Shown: one piece after another, positions 8,469 to 16,753 of the stretch
Layout of the letters: each line of letters starts with the position of its first letter
Position numbering within the stretch: position 1 is the stretch's first letter
Assembly (NCBI GenBank): GCA_002366795.1
Contig: DFBX01000033.1
Coordinates: 1-46,583 of the forward strand
Source of the DNA: Rhodobacteraceae bacterium UBA3069
GTDB lineage: Bacteria > Pseudomonadota > Alphaproteobacteria > Rhodobacterales > Rhodobacteraceae
DNA: 46,583 bases
Direction: 5' to 3'
Made by a program: the position numbers and the translations under genes
Notes under the pieces: model-generated
Databases searched by the model: none
Seen by the model: only the letters and a program-made list of their open reading frames with translations
What the model was told of the DNA's origin: nothing

Positions 8469-9503
8469 ATGACGCAAGACAAACCCCTTCTCGGTATCTC
8501 GATGATGCTTGGCTTTTGTGCCATCGCCCCCCTTGGGGATGCGGTTGCCAAGATACTGGGCGAGGCGGTGCCGCTTGGCATCGTTTTGCTGATGCGGTTC
8601 GGGGTGCAGGCGCTGCTTTTGTTCCCGCTGCTGGCCATGACCGGACGGCCCTGGCGGATGCGGGGGCGGGTGCTGCGGCTGACCTGGTTGCGCACGGTGA
8701 TGCATATCATCGGCATCGGCATGATGTTCACCGCACTGCAATATCTTGAACTGGCCGATGCAGTTGCCATCGCCTTTGTCATGCCCTTCATCATGATGTT
8801 CCTTGGCCGCTTCATTCTGGGCGAGGAGGTCGGCGGGCGCCGTCTGATCGCGGCGGGCGTCGGTTTCATCGGCACGCTGCTGGTGGTGCAGCCGTCCTTT
8901 GCCGAGGTCGGCTGGCCCGCACTGCTGCCCGTGGGCGTGGCGCTGAATTTCGCCCTGTTCATGCTGGTCACGCGCCAGATCGCCAAGGACACCGACCCGA
9001 TCGGCCTGCAAGCGGTCAGCGGCGTCATGGCGGTGGTAATCATGACGCCCGCCATCGCGGTCTATAATATCGGGATGCTGCCTAGCCTGCCCGCGCTGGA
9101 TGCATTGGCGTTGGAATCCCCCCCGGGGCGCGACTGGGTGCTGCTGCTGGCCATCGGTGCCATGGGCACGCTGGCCCATCTGCTGATGACCTGGTCGCTG
9201 AAATACGCGCCCTCGGCCACGCTGGCCCCGATGCAATACCTGGAAATTCCCTTTGCCACGGCGATGGGGTGGGTGATCTTTTCCGACCTGCCGAACCCGC
9301 TGGCGACGCTTGGCATCGCCATCACCATGGCGGCGGGGCTGTATATCATCGCGCGTGAACATTCCACCGCCCGCAAGGCCCGCCGTACCGCCACGGCGGA
9401 GGCGGAGGCGGAGGCAAAGGCAAAGGCAAAGGTCATTCCGGCCAGACAGCACCCTGCATCAACGCCTCGGCCACGGATGGCAATGCAAACCGCGGCAGAA
9501 TGA
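8469..9503 (+). CDS. EamA/DMT-family transporter
   Basis: The product has about ten hydrophobic segments arranged as two five-helix EamA repeats, typical of drug/metabolite transporters of the inner membrane such as RhaT/YdcZ-like carriers. The substrate cannot be read from sequence. Starts at ATG 8469 or at GTG 8463 are both possible. The C-terminus is odd: after the last helix it runs through a 36-bp hexanucleotide repeat (translated as alternating Ala-Glu and Ala-Lys) and then about 24 residues of unusual composition that overlap, on the other strand, the last 71 bases of the thiamine pyrophosphokinase gene. The original C-terminus may have been shorter. Confidence 0.85.
   Translation: MTQDKPLLGISMMLGFCAIAPLGDAVAKILGEAVPLGIVLLMRFGVQALLLFPLLAMTGRPWRMRGRVLRLTWLRTVMHIIGIGMMFTALQYLELADAVAIAFVMPFIMMFLGRFILGEEVGGRRLIAAGVGFIGTLLVVQPSFAEVGWPALLPVGVALNFALFMLVTRQIAKDTDPIGLQAVSGVMAVVIMTPAIAVYNIGMLPSLPALDALALESPPGRDWVLLLAIGAMGTLAHLLMTWSLKYAPSATLAPMQYLEIPFATAMGWVIFSDLPNPLATLGIAITMAAGLYIIAREHSTARKARRTATAEAEAEAKAKAKVIPARQHPASTPRPRMAMQTAAE
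9395..9430 (+). repeat. Hexanucleotide tandem repeat in the transporter 3' end
   Basis: Three copies of GGCGGA are followed directly by three copies of GGCAAA. They sit in frame and encode the AEAEAE-AKAKAK tail of the EamA transporter. Such repeats are prone to slippage, which in hexamer steps would change the tail length without a frameshift. Confidence 0.85.
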
Positions 9504-10101
9504 CCAGCATCTTGGGAGCGGTCACCGACAGGTCCACCGACCCCACCACCCGGTTCGACGTACCCACCTTGCCATCGGGTGCAAAACAATGCCCCTGAAC
9601 CGGCCATTCCAACCCGTCTGACATGCCTTCGACCGCGCCCATGGGAAACAGCGACATCGGCGTACCGACGGGCAATCCGATCCGCAACCGTGGCTGCGCA
9701 AGAAAGGTCAGGTCTGCCTCGCCCAGCAGGACGCAGCGTTGCCAAGGGTGACGCACCAGCGAATTGCAGGCGGCCAGGTGGTGATCCATCCGCGCGCCCA
9801 AGAACCCGACGCCCAGCAACAGCGGCGCCTGGACCGAGCGCAGGCATTTGTCGAAATCGGTGCTGTCCTGTTCGTCGATCTGGTGGATGCGCTCTTGCCC
9901 CACGGCGGCGCGATCCCCATCTGACAGGCTGTCCATATCCCCGATCACCGCGCAGGGCATCACACCATGTGACAAGGACACCCCTGCCCCGCCATCCGCG
10001 GCCACGACTTCGGGCGCAAGGGCGCGCGCCTCTTGCAGCATCGCCTCGCTGGCCGCGCCGCCGCCGATCAGGGTGATTGGTTCATTTTTGGAAACGATCA
10101 C
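9433..10101 (-). CDS. thiN: Thiamine pyrophosphokinase
   Basis: The 222-residue product transfers pyrophosphate from ATP to thiamine, making thiamine diphosphate. Family motifs are visible: an N-terminal GGGA, AADGGA (35-40), GDMDS (54-58), DEQDSTDFDK (76-85) and a GARMDHHLA segment (102-110), followed by the beta-sandwich thiamine-binding domain. I choose the GTG at 10101 because GGAG lies eight bases before it and the protein then begins just before the first beta strand; the frame extends to an ATG at 10155. The stop lies inside the convergent transporter gene. Standalone kinases of this type serve salvage of thiamine. Confidence 0.88.
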   Translation of the reverse strand: MIVSKNEPITLIGGGAASEAMLQEARALAPEVVAADGGAGVSLSHGVMPCAVIGDMDSLSDGDRAAVGQERIHQIDEQDSTDFDKCLRSVQAPLLLGVGFLGARMDHHLAACNSLVRHPWQRCVLLGEADLTFLAQPRLRIGLPVGTPMSLFPMGAVEGMSDGLEWPVQGHCFAPDGKVGTSNRVVGSVDLSVTAPKMLVILPRFALPSVAEALMQGAVWPE

Positions 10102-10249
10102 CTTGGATTCTCCGTAATTGATGCAATTTTTAGAAACAGGACACATTCTGGACACGAAATGATACCGTAAAAATCGAAGAATCGTTCACGTTTCGACGCC
10201 TATCCTTTGGTAAACATTATCGCCAGAGGCAAAAGAAAGTGAGTTCCCA

Positions 10250-12538
10250 ATGGTGAACACGAGCAAGATTCTGACGGTCTCCTACGGGACCTTCTCATGT
10301 ACACTCGAAGGATTCGACGATTCCTTCGATACAATGAAGGCGATCGCGGAATACTTCCGTGATCTTGCCGCCGATGACCGTTACTTCGGGGCGACCCCGC
10401 CCACGCCCGATGCCGACATGCTGGCCCGCATCGCCGAGAAAGAAATCGAGCGCCGCGTCGAAGCCCGGCAGGAACAGGGCAGCATCGTTTTGCGCGCCTC
10501 TGAAATGGAGGCCGCCGCAGCGCCGGCCCTGAGCCAGCCCGCAGCCCCGCAGCCCGCAGCCGCCGAACAGGCTCTGCTGACCGAAGAGACGGTCGAAACC
10601 GCCGAAACGCAGCAGATCACGGCAGAGGATGCCGACGACCTGGCGCAGCGTCTGGACGAGGCAGCCGAGGCCGAGGCCGAAATCGCGGCGGAAGCCGAAG
10701 CAGAGGCAGCGGTCGAAGAGGAGGAGGCAGCCGCCCTCATCGTTCCGCGTCGCCCGCATTTTGCCAAGCCGATTCAGGCCACTGTCGCCGCGAATGTAAT
10801 CCCGGTGCCGCATCCCGATGCGGACAGCGTGGCCGCGAAATTGGCCCGCATCCGGTCTGTCGTGTCGCGCGAAGAGGTCGCGGAAGACGTGCAAAACCCG
10901 ATCTACACCGAGGACGAGCACGCCGAGGCCTTCATGGATGACAGCGCCGCGCATGAGGCGATGGAAAGCCGTCTGGATGACGACCTGACCGACGGCGCGA
11001 TCCGCACCGCGGCCCTGTCTTACGAAGACGAGTGGGACGAGGAAGAGACCGCCGCCAGCGACGCCGCGCCCGAAGCGGAAGCCGAAGGCCTGTATGAAGA
11101 GGTCGAAGAGCCTGCCGCCGCCGAAGCAGAGGCAGAGGCCGCAGAAGTCGCCGCCAACGAGGACGAGATCGAAACCGAGGAAGAAACCGTCAGCTTCGAT
11201 GCCGATGAATTCGACCCCGAGGCATTTTCGATGGAGTTGAACGCCGAGGTGGAAACCGAGGTCGAGACGGAAATCGAAGCGGAAGACGAGGACGAGCTGG
11301 ACGCGATTCTTGACCGGCTAATCCACCGCGGCGCGGCCAAAACCGCCACGGTGGATGAGGAAGAATACGAGGAAGAGACCGCCGAGGCGCTTGACCTTTC
11401 CGCCTATGAAGACACGGCAGAGGACGAAGACGCGCCCCAGGTCGAGTTTGAAACCGAATCCGAAACCGCGACCGAATCCCAGCCGGAACAGCCCGGCATT
11501 CGCGCCCGCGTCATGAAAATGAAGCGCGCCGATTTCGAAGCAGCCATTGAAAAGGGCCTGCTGGAAGAGGACGAGGACGCCTATGAAGCCGTGGCCGAAG
11601 AGGATGAGAGCCCCGCAAGCACCGGCGATCTCTCCCCCGAAGCCGAGGCCGAGTTGCAGCGCGAGCTGGCCGAGGTCGAAGCCGAACTTGGCGATCTGGA
11701 CGACGATGCCGCCTATGCCGAGGACACGTTCGACGACGAGGACGAGGACGATATGGAGCTGGACGGCGAAGACGAGATGACCTCGATCTTTGCCGAGGAT
11801 GACGAGGCAGAAGAGGAAGAGGCCCAGCGCCAGTCCCTGCGCACCCGCCTGCCCGTTGCCGGCGGCGAAGGCGATATGAGCCGCCTGATGGCCAAGGCCA
11901 GCAGCGAAATGGACGAGCCCGAGGGCAGCAATCGCCGCGCCTCGATCGCGCATCTGCGCGCCGCCGTCGCCGCCACGAAGGCGGAAAAGGACGCCGGCAC
12001 CCTGCACCGCAACGAGGATCAGGTCAAAGCCTACCAGGACGATCTGGCATCGGTCGTGCGCCCGCGCCGTCTGACTGTCGGCGAAGGCCGCACGACGCGC
12101 CGCCCCGAGGTGGACACCCGCCCCGCCCCCCTGAAACTGGTGGCCGAACAGCGCGTGGACGAAGCCCCCGATGCGGCCCCCGCCCAGCCGGTGCGCCCGC
12201 GCCGCGTGTCGATGGCCGCCGAAATGGCCGAAACGGCCGCGCCCGCGGACCAGCACAGCTTTGTCGAGTTCGCAGAGGAAATGGGCGCATCGTCGCTGCC
12301 CGAACTGCTGGAAGCGGCAGCCTCATACCTGTCCTTCGTCGAGGGGCAAGAGCAGTTCTCGCGCCCGCAACTGATGACCAAAGCGCGCCAGATCCAAGGC
12401 GAGGAATTCTCGCGCGAGGATGGGCTGCGGTCCTTCGGGATGCTGCTGCGTCAGGGCAAGATCGAAAAGCTGAAAGGCAACCGGTTCACGGTGTCCGACA
12501 GCATCGGCTATCGCCCGGATGCCCGTCAGGCCGGCTAA
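10250..12538 (+). CDS. Long acidic protein of unknown function
   Basis: The 762-residue product has three parts. The N-terminal 80 residues (VSYGTFSCTLEGFDDSFDTM and onward) look compact and conserved, with an AIAEYFRDLAADDRYFG helix. Residues of about 85-560 are low complexity, extremely rich in Glu, Ala and Asp, with scattered basic patches (for example IVPRRPHFAKPI, RVMKMKRADFEAAIEKG). The last 90 residues (FVEFAEEMGASSLPELLEAA to the end) look like a folded helical or winged-helix-like domain. There is no signal peptide or membrane segment. I recall annotations such as chemotaxis protein for homologues in Rhodobacterales, but I see no chemotaxis domain and do not adopt that. It is divergent from thiN and ends at a strong bidirectional terminator. 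Confidence 0.85.
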   Translation: MVNTSKILTVSYGTFSCTLEGFDDSFDTMKAIAEYFRDLAADDRYFGATPPTPDADMLARIAEKEIERRVEARQEQGSIVLRASEMEAAAAPALSQPAAPQPAAAEQALLTEETVETAETQQITAEDADDLAQRLDEAAEAEAEIAAEAEAEAAVEEEEAAALIVPRRPHFAKPIQATVAANVIPVPHPDADSVAAKLARIRSVVSREEVAEDVQNPIYTEDEHAEAFMDDSAAHEAMESRLDDDLTDGAIRTAALSYEDEWDEEETAASDAAPEAEAEGLYEEVEEPAAAEAEAEAAEVAANEDEIETEEETVSFDADEFDPEAFSMELNAEVETEVETEIEAEDEDELDAILDRLIHRGAAKTATVDEEEYEEETAEALDLSAYEDTAEDEDAPQVEFETESETATESQPEQPGIRARVMKMKRADFEAAIEKGLLEEDEDAYEAVAEEDESPASTGDLSPEAEAELQRELAEVEAELGDLDDDAAYAEDTFDDEDEDDMELDGEDEMTSIFAEDDEAEEEEAQRQSLRTRLPVAGGEGDMSRLMAKASSEMDEPEGSNRRASIAHLRAAVAATKAEKDAGTLHRNEDQVKAYQDDLASVVRPRRLTVGEGRTTRRPEVDTRPAPLKLVAEQRVDEAPDAAPAQPVRPRRVSMAAEMAETAAPADQHSFVEFAEEMGASSLPELLEAAASYLSFVEGQEQFSRPQLMTKARQIQGEEFSREDGLRSFGMLLRQGKIEKLKGNRFTVSDSIGYRPDARQAG

Positions 12539-12558
12539 GACACCCACGACAATGCAAG

Positions 12559-12587
12559 AAAGGGCGGCCCGTCAGGTGCCGCCCTTT
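12559..12587. terminator. Bidirectional intrinsic terminator
   Basis: A 10-bp stem (12559-12568 with 12578-12587, arm AAAGGGCGGC) with a nine-base loop has a T tract on the plus strand and an A tract before it, so it can stop transcription from both the acidic-protein gene (plus) and the purA-DUF2842 unit (minus). Confidence 0.88.
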
Positions 12588-12609
12588 TCATTTCCGCAAA
12601 GCGATCCGG

Positions 12610-12852
12610 TTACTCGGGATCGTTCGGTGCGTCCGGGTCTTCCTTGCCGACGCCCTTGAAGACGAATTTGAACGGCATCGCCCACAGGAACCCCAGAACG
12701 ACGTAAACCACCAGTTCCAGCAGCATCGGCGGGGTTTCCAGCACCCGCCGCAGCCAGTCGGTCAGCGTCACTGCCAACACGATATAAAGCGGCAGCCCGA
12801 TCAGCAGGATCACCAGCGACCAGCGCCGCCGCGCTTTGTAACCCAGCGCCAT
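12610..12852 (-). CDS. DUF2842 small membrane protein
   Basis: The 80-residue product begins MALGYKARRRWSLVILLIG and has two membrane segments (about residues 11-30 and 43-62), ending in a short acidic tail. This matches DUF2842, a small family found mainly in Alphaproteobacteria with no assigned function. Its ATG shares a base with the purA stop (TGATG), so it is translationally coupled to purA and cotranscribed with it. Why a membrane protein should be tied to purine synthesis is not known. Confidence 0.85.
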   Translation of the reverse strand: MALGYKARRRWSLVILLIGLPLYIVLAVTLTDWLRRVLETPPMLLELVVYVVLGFLWAMPFKFVFKGVGKEDPDAPNDPE

Positions 12853-14147
12853 CAGTCAGCGAACGGGTCGGTGACAAGGATCGTGTCCTCGCGCTCTGGC
12901 GAGGTGGACAGCAGCGCGACGGGGCAGTCGATCAATTCCTCGATGCGGCGCACGTATTTCACCGCCGCACCGGGCAGATCGGCCCAGCTGCGCGCGCCTT
13001 CGGTGGATTCGGACCAGCCTTCGATCTCTTCATAGATCGGCTTGCAGCGGGCCTGCTGGTCGGCGGCGGTGGGCAGGTAATCCAGCACCTCGCCGTCCAA
13101 TTCGTATCCAGTGCAGATCTTCAGGGTTTCGAAGCCGTCCAGCACGTCCAGCTTGGTCAGGCAGATGCCGTTGACGCCGGATGTGGCGCAGGTCTGGCGC
13201 ACCAATGCCGCGTCGAACCAACCGCAACGGCGCTTGCGCCCTGTGGTGGTGCCGAATTCATGGCCCCGCTCGCCCAGGCGCTGACCATTGGCATCGTCCA
13301 ACTCGGTCGGGAACGGTCCTTCGCCCACGCGGGTGGTGTAGGCCTTGACGATGCCCAGCACATAGTCGATCGATCCCGGCCCGACGCCCAAGCCGGTGGC
13401 CGCCTGCCCGGCGATCACGTTCGAGGAGGTCACAAAGGGATAGGTGCCGAAATCAATATCCAGCAGCGCGCCTTGCGCACCTTCGAACAGGATGCGTTTG
13501 CCCGATTTGCGTTTTTCGTTCATCACCTTCCAGACAGGGCCTGCGTATTGCAGGATCTGCGGCGCGATTTCCATCAGTTGGGCAATCAGCGCGTCACGAT
13601 CAATGGGGTCGACGCCAAGGCCACGGCGCAGCGGGTTGTGGTGCTGCAAGGCACGATCGACCCGCGATTCCAGCGTCGCCTGATCGGCCAGATCCGCCAC
13701 GCGGATCACGCGGCGGCCGACCTTGTCCTCGTAGGCGGGGCCGATCCCGCGCCCGGTGGTGCCGATCTTGGTGCCCTTGGAGGCCGCCTCTTCGCGGGCG
13801 CGGTCCAACTCGCCATGGAAGGGCAGGATCAGCGGGGTGTTTTCCGCGATCATCAGGGTGTCGGGGGTGATTTCCACGCCCTGTCCGCGAATAGTTTCAA
13901 TCTCGCCCAGCAGGTGCCAGGGGTCCAGCACCACGCCGTTGCCAATGACCGACAGCTTGCCGCCGCGCACCACACCCGAGGGCAGCGCATGCAGCTTGTA
14001 GACCTTGCCGTCGATCACCAGCGTATGGCCCGCATTATGGCCGCCTTGGAAGCGCGCGATCACGTCGGCGCGCTCGCTCAGCCAATCCACGATCTTGCCT
14101 TTGCCTTCATCGCCCCATTGGGCGCCCACGACGACGACGTTTGCCAT
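12852..14147 (-). CDS. purA: Adenylosuccinate synthetase
   Basis: The 431-residue enzyme joins IMP and aspartate with GTP in the first step of AMP synthesis. It shows the N-terminal GTP loop GAQWGDEGKGKIVD (8-21) with catalytic Asp13, the GGHNAGHT motif with His41, the GTTGRGIGPAYEDK substrate motif and the conserved TTGRKRRCGWFD segment. Length is normal for the bacterial enzyme. A TATAAA-like sequence and an AAAGGT ribosome-binding site lie upstream of the ATG on the minus strand. It is followed by the overlapping DUF2842 gene. Confidence 0.96.
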   Translation of the reverse strand: MANVVVVGAQWGDEGKGKIVDWLSERADVIARFQGGHNAGHTLVIDGKVYKLHALPSGVVRGGKLSVIGNGVVLDPWHLLGEIETIRGQGVEITPDTLMIAENTPLILPFHGELDRAREEAASKGTKIGTTGRGIGPAYEDKVGRRVIRVADLADQATLESRVDRALQHHNPLRRGLGVDPIDRDALIAQLMEIAPQILQYAGPVWKVMNEKRKSGKRILFEGAQGALLDIDFGTYPFVTSSNVIAGQAATGLGVGPGSIDYVLGIVKAYTTRVGEGPFPTELDDANGQRLGERGHEFGTTTGRKRRCGWFDAALVRQTCATSGVNGICLTKLDVLDGFETLKICTGYELDGEVLDYLPTAADQQARCKPIYEEIEGWSESTEGARSWADLPGAAVKYVRRIEELIDCPVALLSTSPEREDTILVTDPFAD

Positions 14148-14316
14148 GTCAGACCTTTCCGATGTCGGTTGTCTTTATATTCATACAGAGAGACGCATCA
14201 ATGCGCCTCCCAAACCCGCGCCCGTATATCCATCTGCGGCCCCGTGTGAAACCTCTATTTCGCGGCAAGGCGGGCAGCGGACCGGTTTGACGGGGCCGAT
14301 TGAGGCTGGCCGCGCA

Positions 14317-14340
14317 GAGTATTTACAGAACAAAGAAGGC
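14317..14340 (+). repeat. Short dispersed intergenic repeat, copy B
   Basis: Reads GAGTATTTACAGAACAAAGA followed by AGGC on the plus strand, in the gap between the divergent purA and secG genes. It aligns with copies A and C. The rest of this 294-base gap holds the two promoters but no gene I can support. Confidence 0.55.
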
Positions 14341-14441
14341 AACAGGACGCGGACGCGGCAGATCGCGGTGCATGACGGGTTGCGCCGCGCAGGTGTTTTC
14401 CCTACATAGCGCGGCAGACCTAAGACACAGGCAGGCCCCAC

Positions 14442-14807
14442 ATGGAAAACGTCGTCCTCACCATCCACCTTCTTCTGGCCCTTGGGCTGATTGCAGTCGT
14501 GCTGCTTCAGCGCTCCGAAGGCGGTGGTCTGGGTATGGGGGGCGGCGGTGGTGGCGGTGCCATCACGGGCCGGGCCGCGGCAACGGCATTGGGCAAGGTC
14601 ACCTGGATCCTCGCGATCGCCTTTATCGGCACCTCGATCACCCTGACGGTGATCGCCGCGCAAAACGCTGCGGGTGTTTCGGTTCTGGACCGTGTGGGCA
14701 ACGCGCCCGCGCCGGTGGAAGCCCCGGCAGAGCCGACCGCGCCTGCAATCAACGATCTGCTGCCGCCGTCGGATGGCAGCGCGCCGCTGGTGCCCCGCGC
14801 CGATTGA
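14442..14807 (+). CDS. secG: Preprotein translocase subunit SecG
   Basis: The 121-residue product has two membrane helices (about 2-20 and 52-72) joined by the SecG loop with LLQRSEGGGLGMGGGGGGG, and a long proline- and alanine-rich C-terminal tail (about 85-121) as is common in Alphaproteobacteria. SecG assists SecYE in protein export. The N-terminus MENVVLTIHLLLALGLIAVV is characteristic. It lies upstream of pyrG on the same strand, separated by about 210 bases with a hairpin terminator. Confidence 0.93.
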   Translation: MENVVLTIHLLLALGLIAVVLLQRSEGGGLGMGGGGGGGAITGRAAATALGKVTWILAIAFIGTSITLTVIAAQNAAGVSVLDRVGNAPAPVEAPAEPTAPAINDLLPPSDGSAPLVPRAD

Positions 14808-14898
14808 TCCGACAGGCTGCTGATCCGACTGCGATGGCAGCCAACACTATCACTTGAGAATGCCCCTTGTATCGCAACAGCATCTTGCGGTTGGCACC

Positions 14899-14925
14899 TT
14901 GCCAGATGGGGGCGAATCCTATAAG
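14899..14925 (+). promoter_or_regulatory. Possible sigma-70 type promoter before pyrG
   Basis: TTGCCA (14899-14904) and TATAAG (14920-14925) each match the consensus in five of six positions, but the spacing of 15 bases is short. If active, transcription would start only some 10 bases before the hairpin at 14943. Confidence 0.35.
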
Positions 14926-14942
14926 CGATGAGTCCCGTGGTA

Positions 14943-14979
14943 CAGCGGCCTGAAAGGGCCGTTCGGGCCTCTGTTTTTT
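14943..14979 (+). terminator. Intrinsic terminator between secG and pyrG
   Basis: CAGCGGCC (14943-14950) pairs with GGCCTCTG (14966-14973) with one mismatch, and a run of six T follows (14974-14979). An alternative internal CGGCC/GGCCG stem (14946-14950 with 14957-14961) is also possible. It lies 40 bases before the pyrG start, so it may end secG transcripts or act in the pyrG leader. Confidence 0.65.
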
Positions 14980-15018
14980 GCGAAGATTTCGCGCCTCAGA
15001 CTACGGGAGTTGCCGACC

Positions 15019-16662
15019 ATGGCACGCTATATTTTCATCACCGGCGGCGTTGTGTCCTCTCTCGGCAAGGGGCTGGCATCGGCGGCACTTGGCGCGCTGT
15101 TGCAGGCACGCGGCTTTTCGGTCCGCCTGCGCAAACTCGACCCTTACCTGAACGTCGATCCCGGCACGATGTCGCCCTTTGAACATGGCGAGGTTTTCGT
15201 GACCGACGATGGCGCGGAAACCGATCTGGACCTGGGCCATTACGAGCGTTTCACCGGCGTGCCCGCACGGATGACCGATTCTGTCTCTTCTGGCCGAATC
15301 TATTCCAACGTGTTGGAAAAGGAACGCCGCGGCGACTACCTTGGCAAGACCATCCAGGTGGTTCCCCATGTCACCAACGAGATCAAGGATTTCATCAATA
15401 TCGGTGACGACGAGGTGGATTTCATGCTGTGCGAGATCGGCGGCACCGTCGGCGATATCGAGGGTCTGCCGTTTTTCGAAGCGATCCGCCAGTTCAGCCA
15501 TGACAAGCCGCGCGGCCAGTGCATTTTCATGCACCTGACGTTGCTGCCCTATCTGGCGGCCTCGGGCGAATTGAAAACCAAGCCGACACAGCACTCTGTC
15601 AAGGAATTGCAATCCATCGGCATCGCGCCCGACATTCTGGTTTGCCGCTCCGAACATCCGATCCCGGAAAAGGAACGCGCCAAGATCGCCCTGTTCTGCA
15701 ACGTGCGAAAAGAGGCGGTCGTGCCCGCCTATGACCTGTCCACCATCTATGACGCGCCGCTGGCCTATCACCGCGAGGGGCTGGACCAAGCCGTGCTGGA
15801 TGCCTTCGATATCTCGCCCGCGCCGCGCCCCGACCTGTCGGTCTGGGAAGACGTGTCGGACCGGATTCACAACGTGGACGGCGAGGTGAACATCGCCATC
15901 GTCGGCAAATACACCCAGCTGGAAGATGCCTATAAGTCGATCAAAGAGGCGCTGACCCATGGCGGCATGGCCAACCGCGTGAAGGTCAACGTGAACTGGG
16001 TCGATGCCGAGGTCTTCGACAACGAAGACGCGGCCCCCTACCTGGAAGGCTATCACGCCATCCTCGTGCCCGGCGGCTTTGGCGAGCGCGGCACAGAGGG
16101 CAAGATCAAGGCGGCCGAATTCGCCCGCACCCGTAAAATTCCATATCTGGGCATCTGCCTTGGCATGCAGATGGCGGTGATCGAAGCGGCCCGGAACGTG
16201 GCAGGTATCGATGCGGCCGGCTCCGAGGAGTTCGACCATGAGGCTGGGAAAAAGCGTTTCGAGCCGGTGGTTTACCACCTGAAAGAATGGGTGCAGGGCA
16301 GCCATACCGTGCAGCGCAAGGTGGGCGACGACAAGGGCGGCACCATGCGCCTTGGCGCCTATGACGCCAAGCTGACCGAAGGGTCGAAAGTGGCCGAGAT
16401 TTACGGCGCCACCTCGATCGAGGAACGCCATCGCCACCGTTACGAGGTGGACACGAAATACCGCGACAAGCTGGAGGCCTGCGGGCTTAAATTCTCGGGC
16501 ATGTCGCCCGACGGTCGTTTGCCGGAAATCGTGGAATGGGCCGATCACCCGTGGTTCATCGGCGTGCAGTTCCACCCCGAACTGAAATCCAAACCCTTCG
16601 CGCCCAGCCCGATCTTTGCCGATTTCGTGCGCGCAGCAGTCCGGGCCAGCCGCCTAGTCTGA
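15019..16662 (+). CDS. pyrG: CTP synthase
   Basis: The 547-residue enzyme makes CTP from UTP, ATP and glutamine. The N-terminal synthase domain begins MARYIFITGGVVSSLGKG with the P-loop, and the C-terminal class I amidotransferase domain has the nucleophile Cys380 in GICLGMQ and the His519/Glu521 pair in VQFHPE. The ATG at 15019 is chosen over an in-frame TTG at 15010 because GGGAG lies at good spacing and homologues begin with MxRYIFITGG. A strong terminator follows at 16690. Confidence 0.96.
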   Translation: MARYIFITGGVVSSLGKGLASAALGALLQARGFSVRLRKLDPYLNVDPGTMSPFEHGEVFVTDDGAETDLDLGHYERFTGVPARMTDSVSSGRIYSNVLEKERRGDYLGKTIQVVPHVTNEIKDFINIGDDEVDFMLCEIGGTVGDIEGLPFFEAIRQFSHDKPRGQCIFMHLTLLPYLAASGELKTKPTQHSVKELQSIGIAPDILVCRSEHPIPEKERAKIALFCNVRKEAVVPAYDLSTIYDAPLAYHREGLDQAVLDAFDISPAPRPDLSVWEDVSDRIHNVDGEVNIAIVGKYTQLEDAYKSIKEALTHGGMANRVKVNVNWVDAEVFDNEDAAPYLEGYHAILVPGGFGERGTEGKIKAAEFARTRKIPYLGICLGMQMAVIEAARNVAGIDAAGSEEFDHEAGKKRFEPVVYHLKEWVQGSHTVQRKVGDDKGGTMRLGAYDAKLTEGSKVAEIYGATSIEERHRHRYEVDTKYRDKLEACGLKFSGMSPDGRLPEIVEWADHPWFIGVQFHPELKSKPFAPSPIFADFVRAAVRASRLV

Positions 16663-16689
16663 CGGATAGTCCACTGACAAGAAACGGAA

Positions 16690-16717
16690 AACGCAGGCGT
16701 CACAGCCTGCGTTTTTT
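16690..16717 (+). terminator. Intrinsic terminator of pyrG
   Basis: A nine-base-pair stem (AACGCAGGC, 16690-16698, with 16705-16713) and a six-base loop run into a continuous T tract to 16717. Confidence 0.9.
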
Positions 16718-16753
16718 CACATCCATCACCCCGGCCTTATCCGGACGGTTTTC

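Noticed and set aside
6792..9452. An 886-codon open frame on the minus strand opposite sdaA and the EamA gene
   Set aside because: Shadow frame with composition typical of antisense translation; both plus-strand genes have clear motifs and ribosome-binding sites.
14905..14935. tRNA-like GGCGAATCC sequence between secG and pyrG
   Set aside because: No cloverleaf can be drawn: acceptor and anticodon stems are missing.
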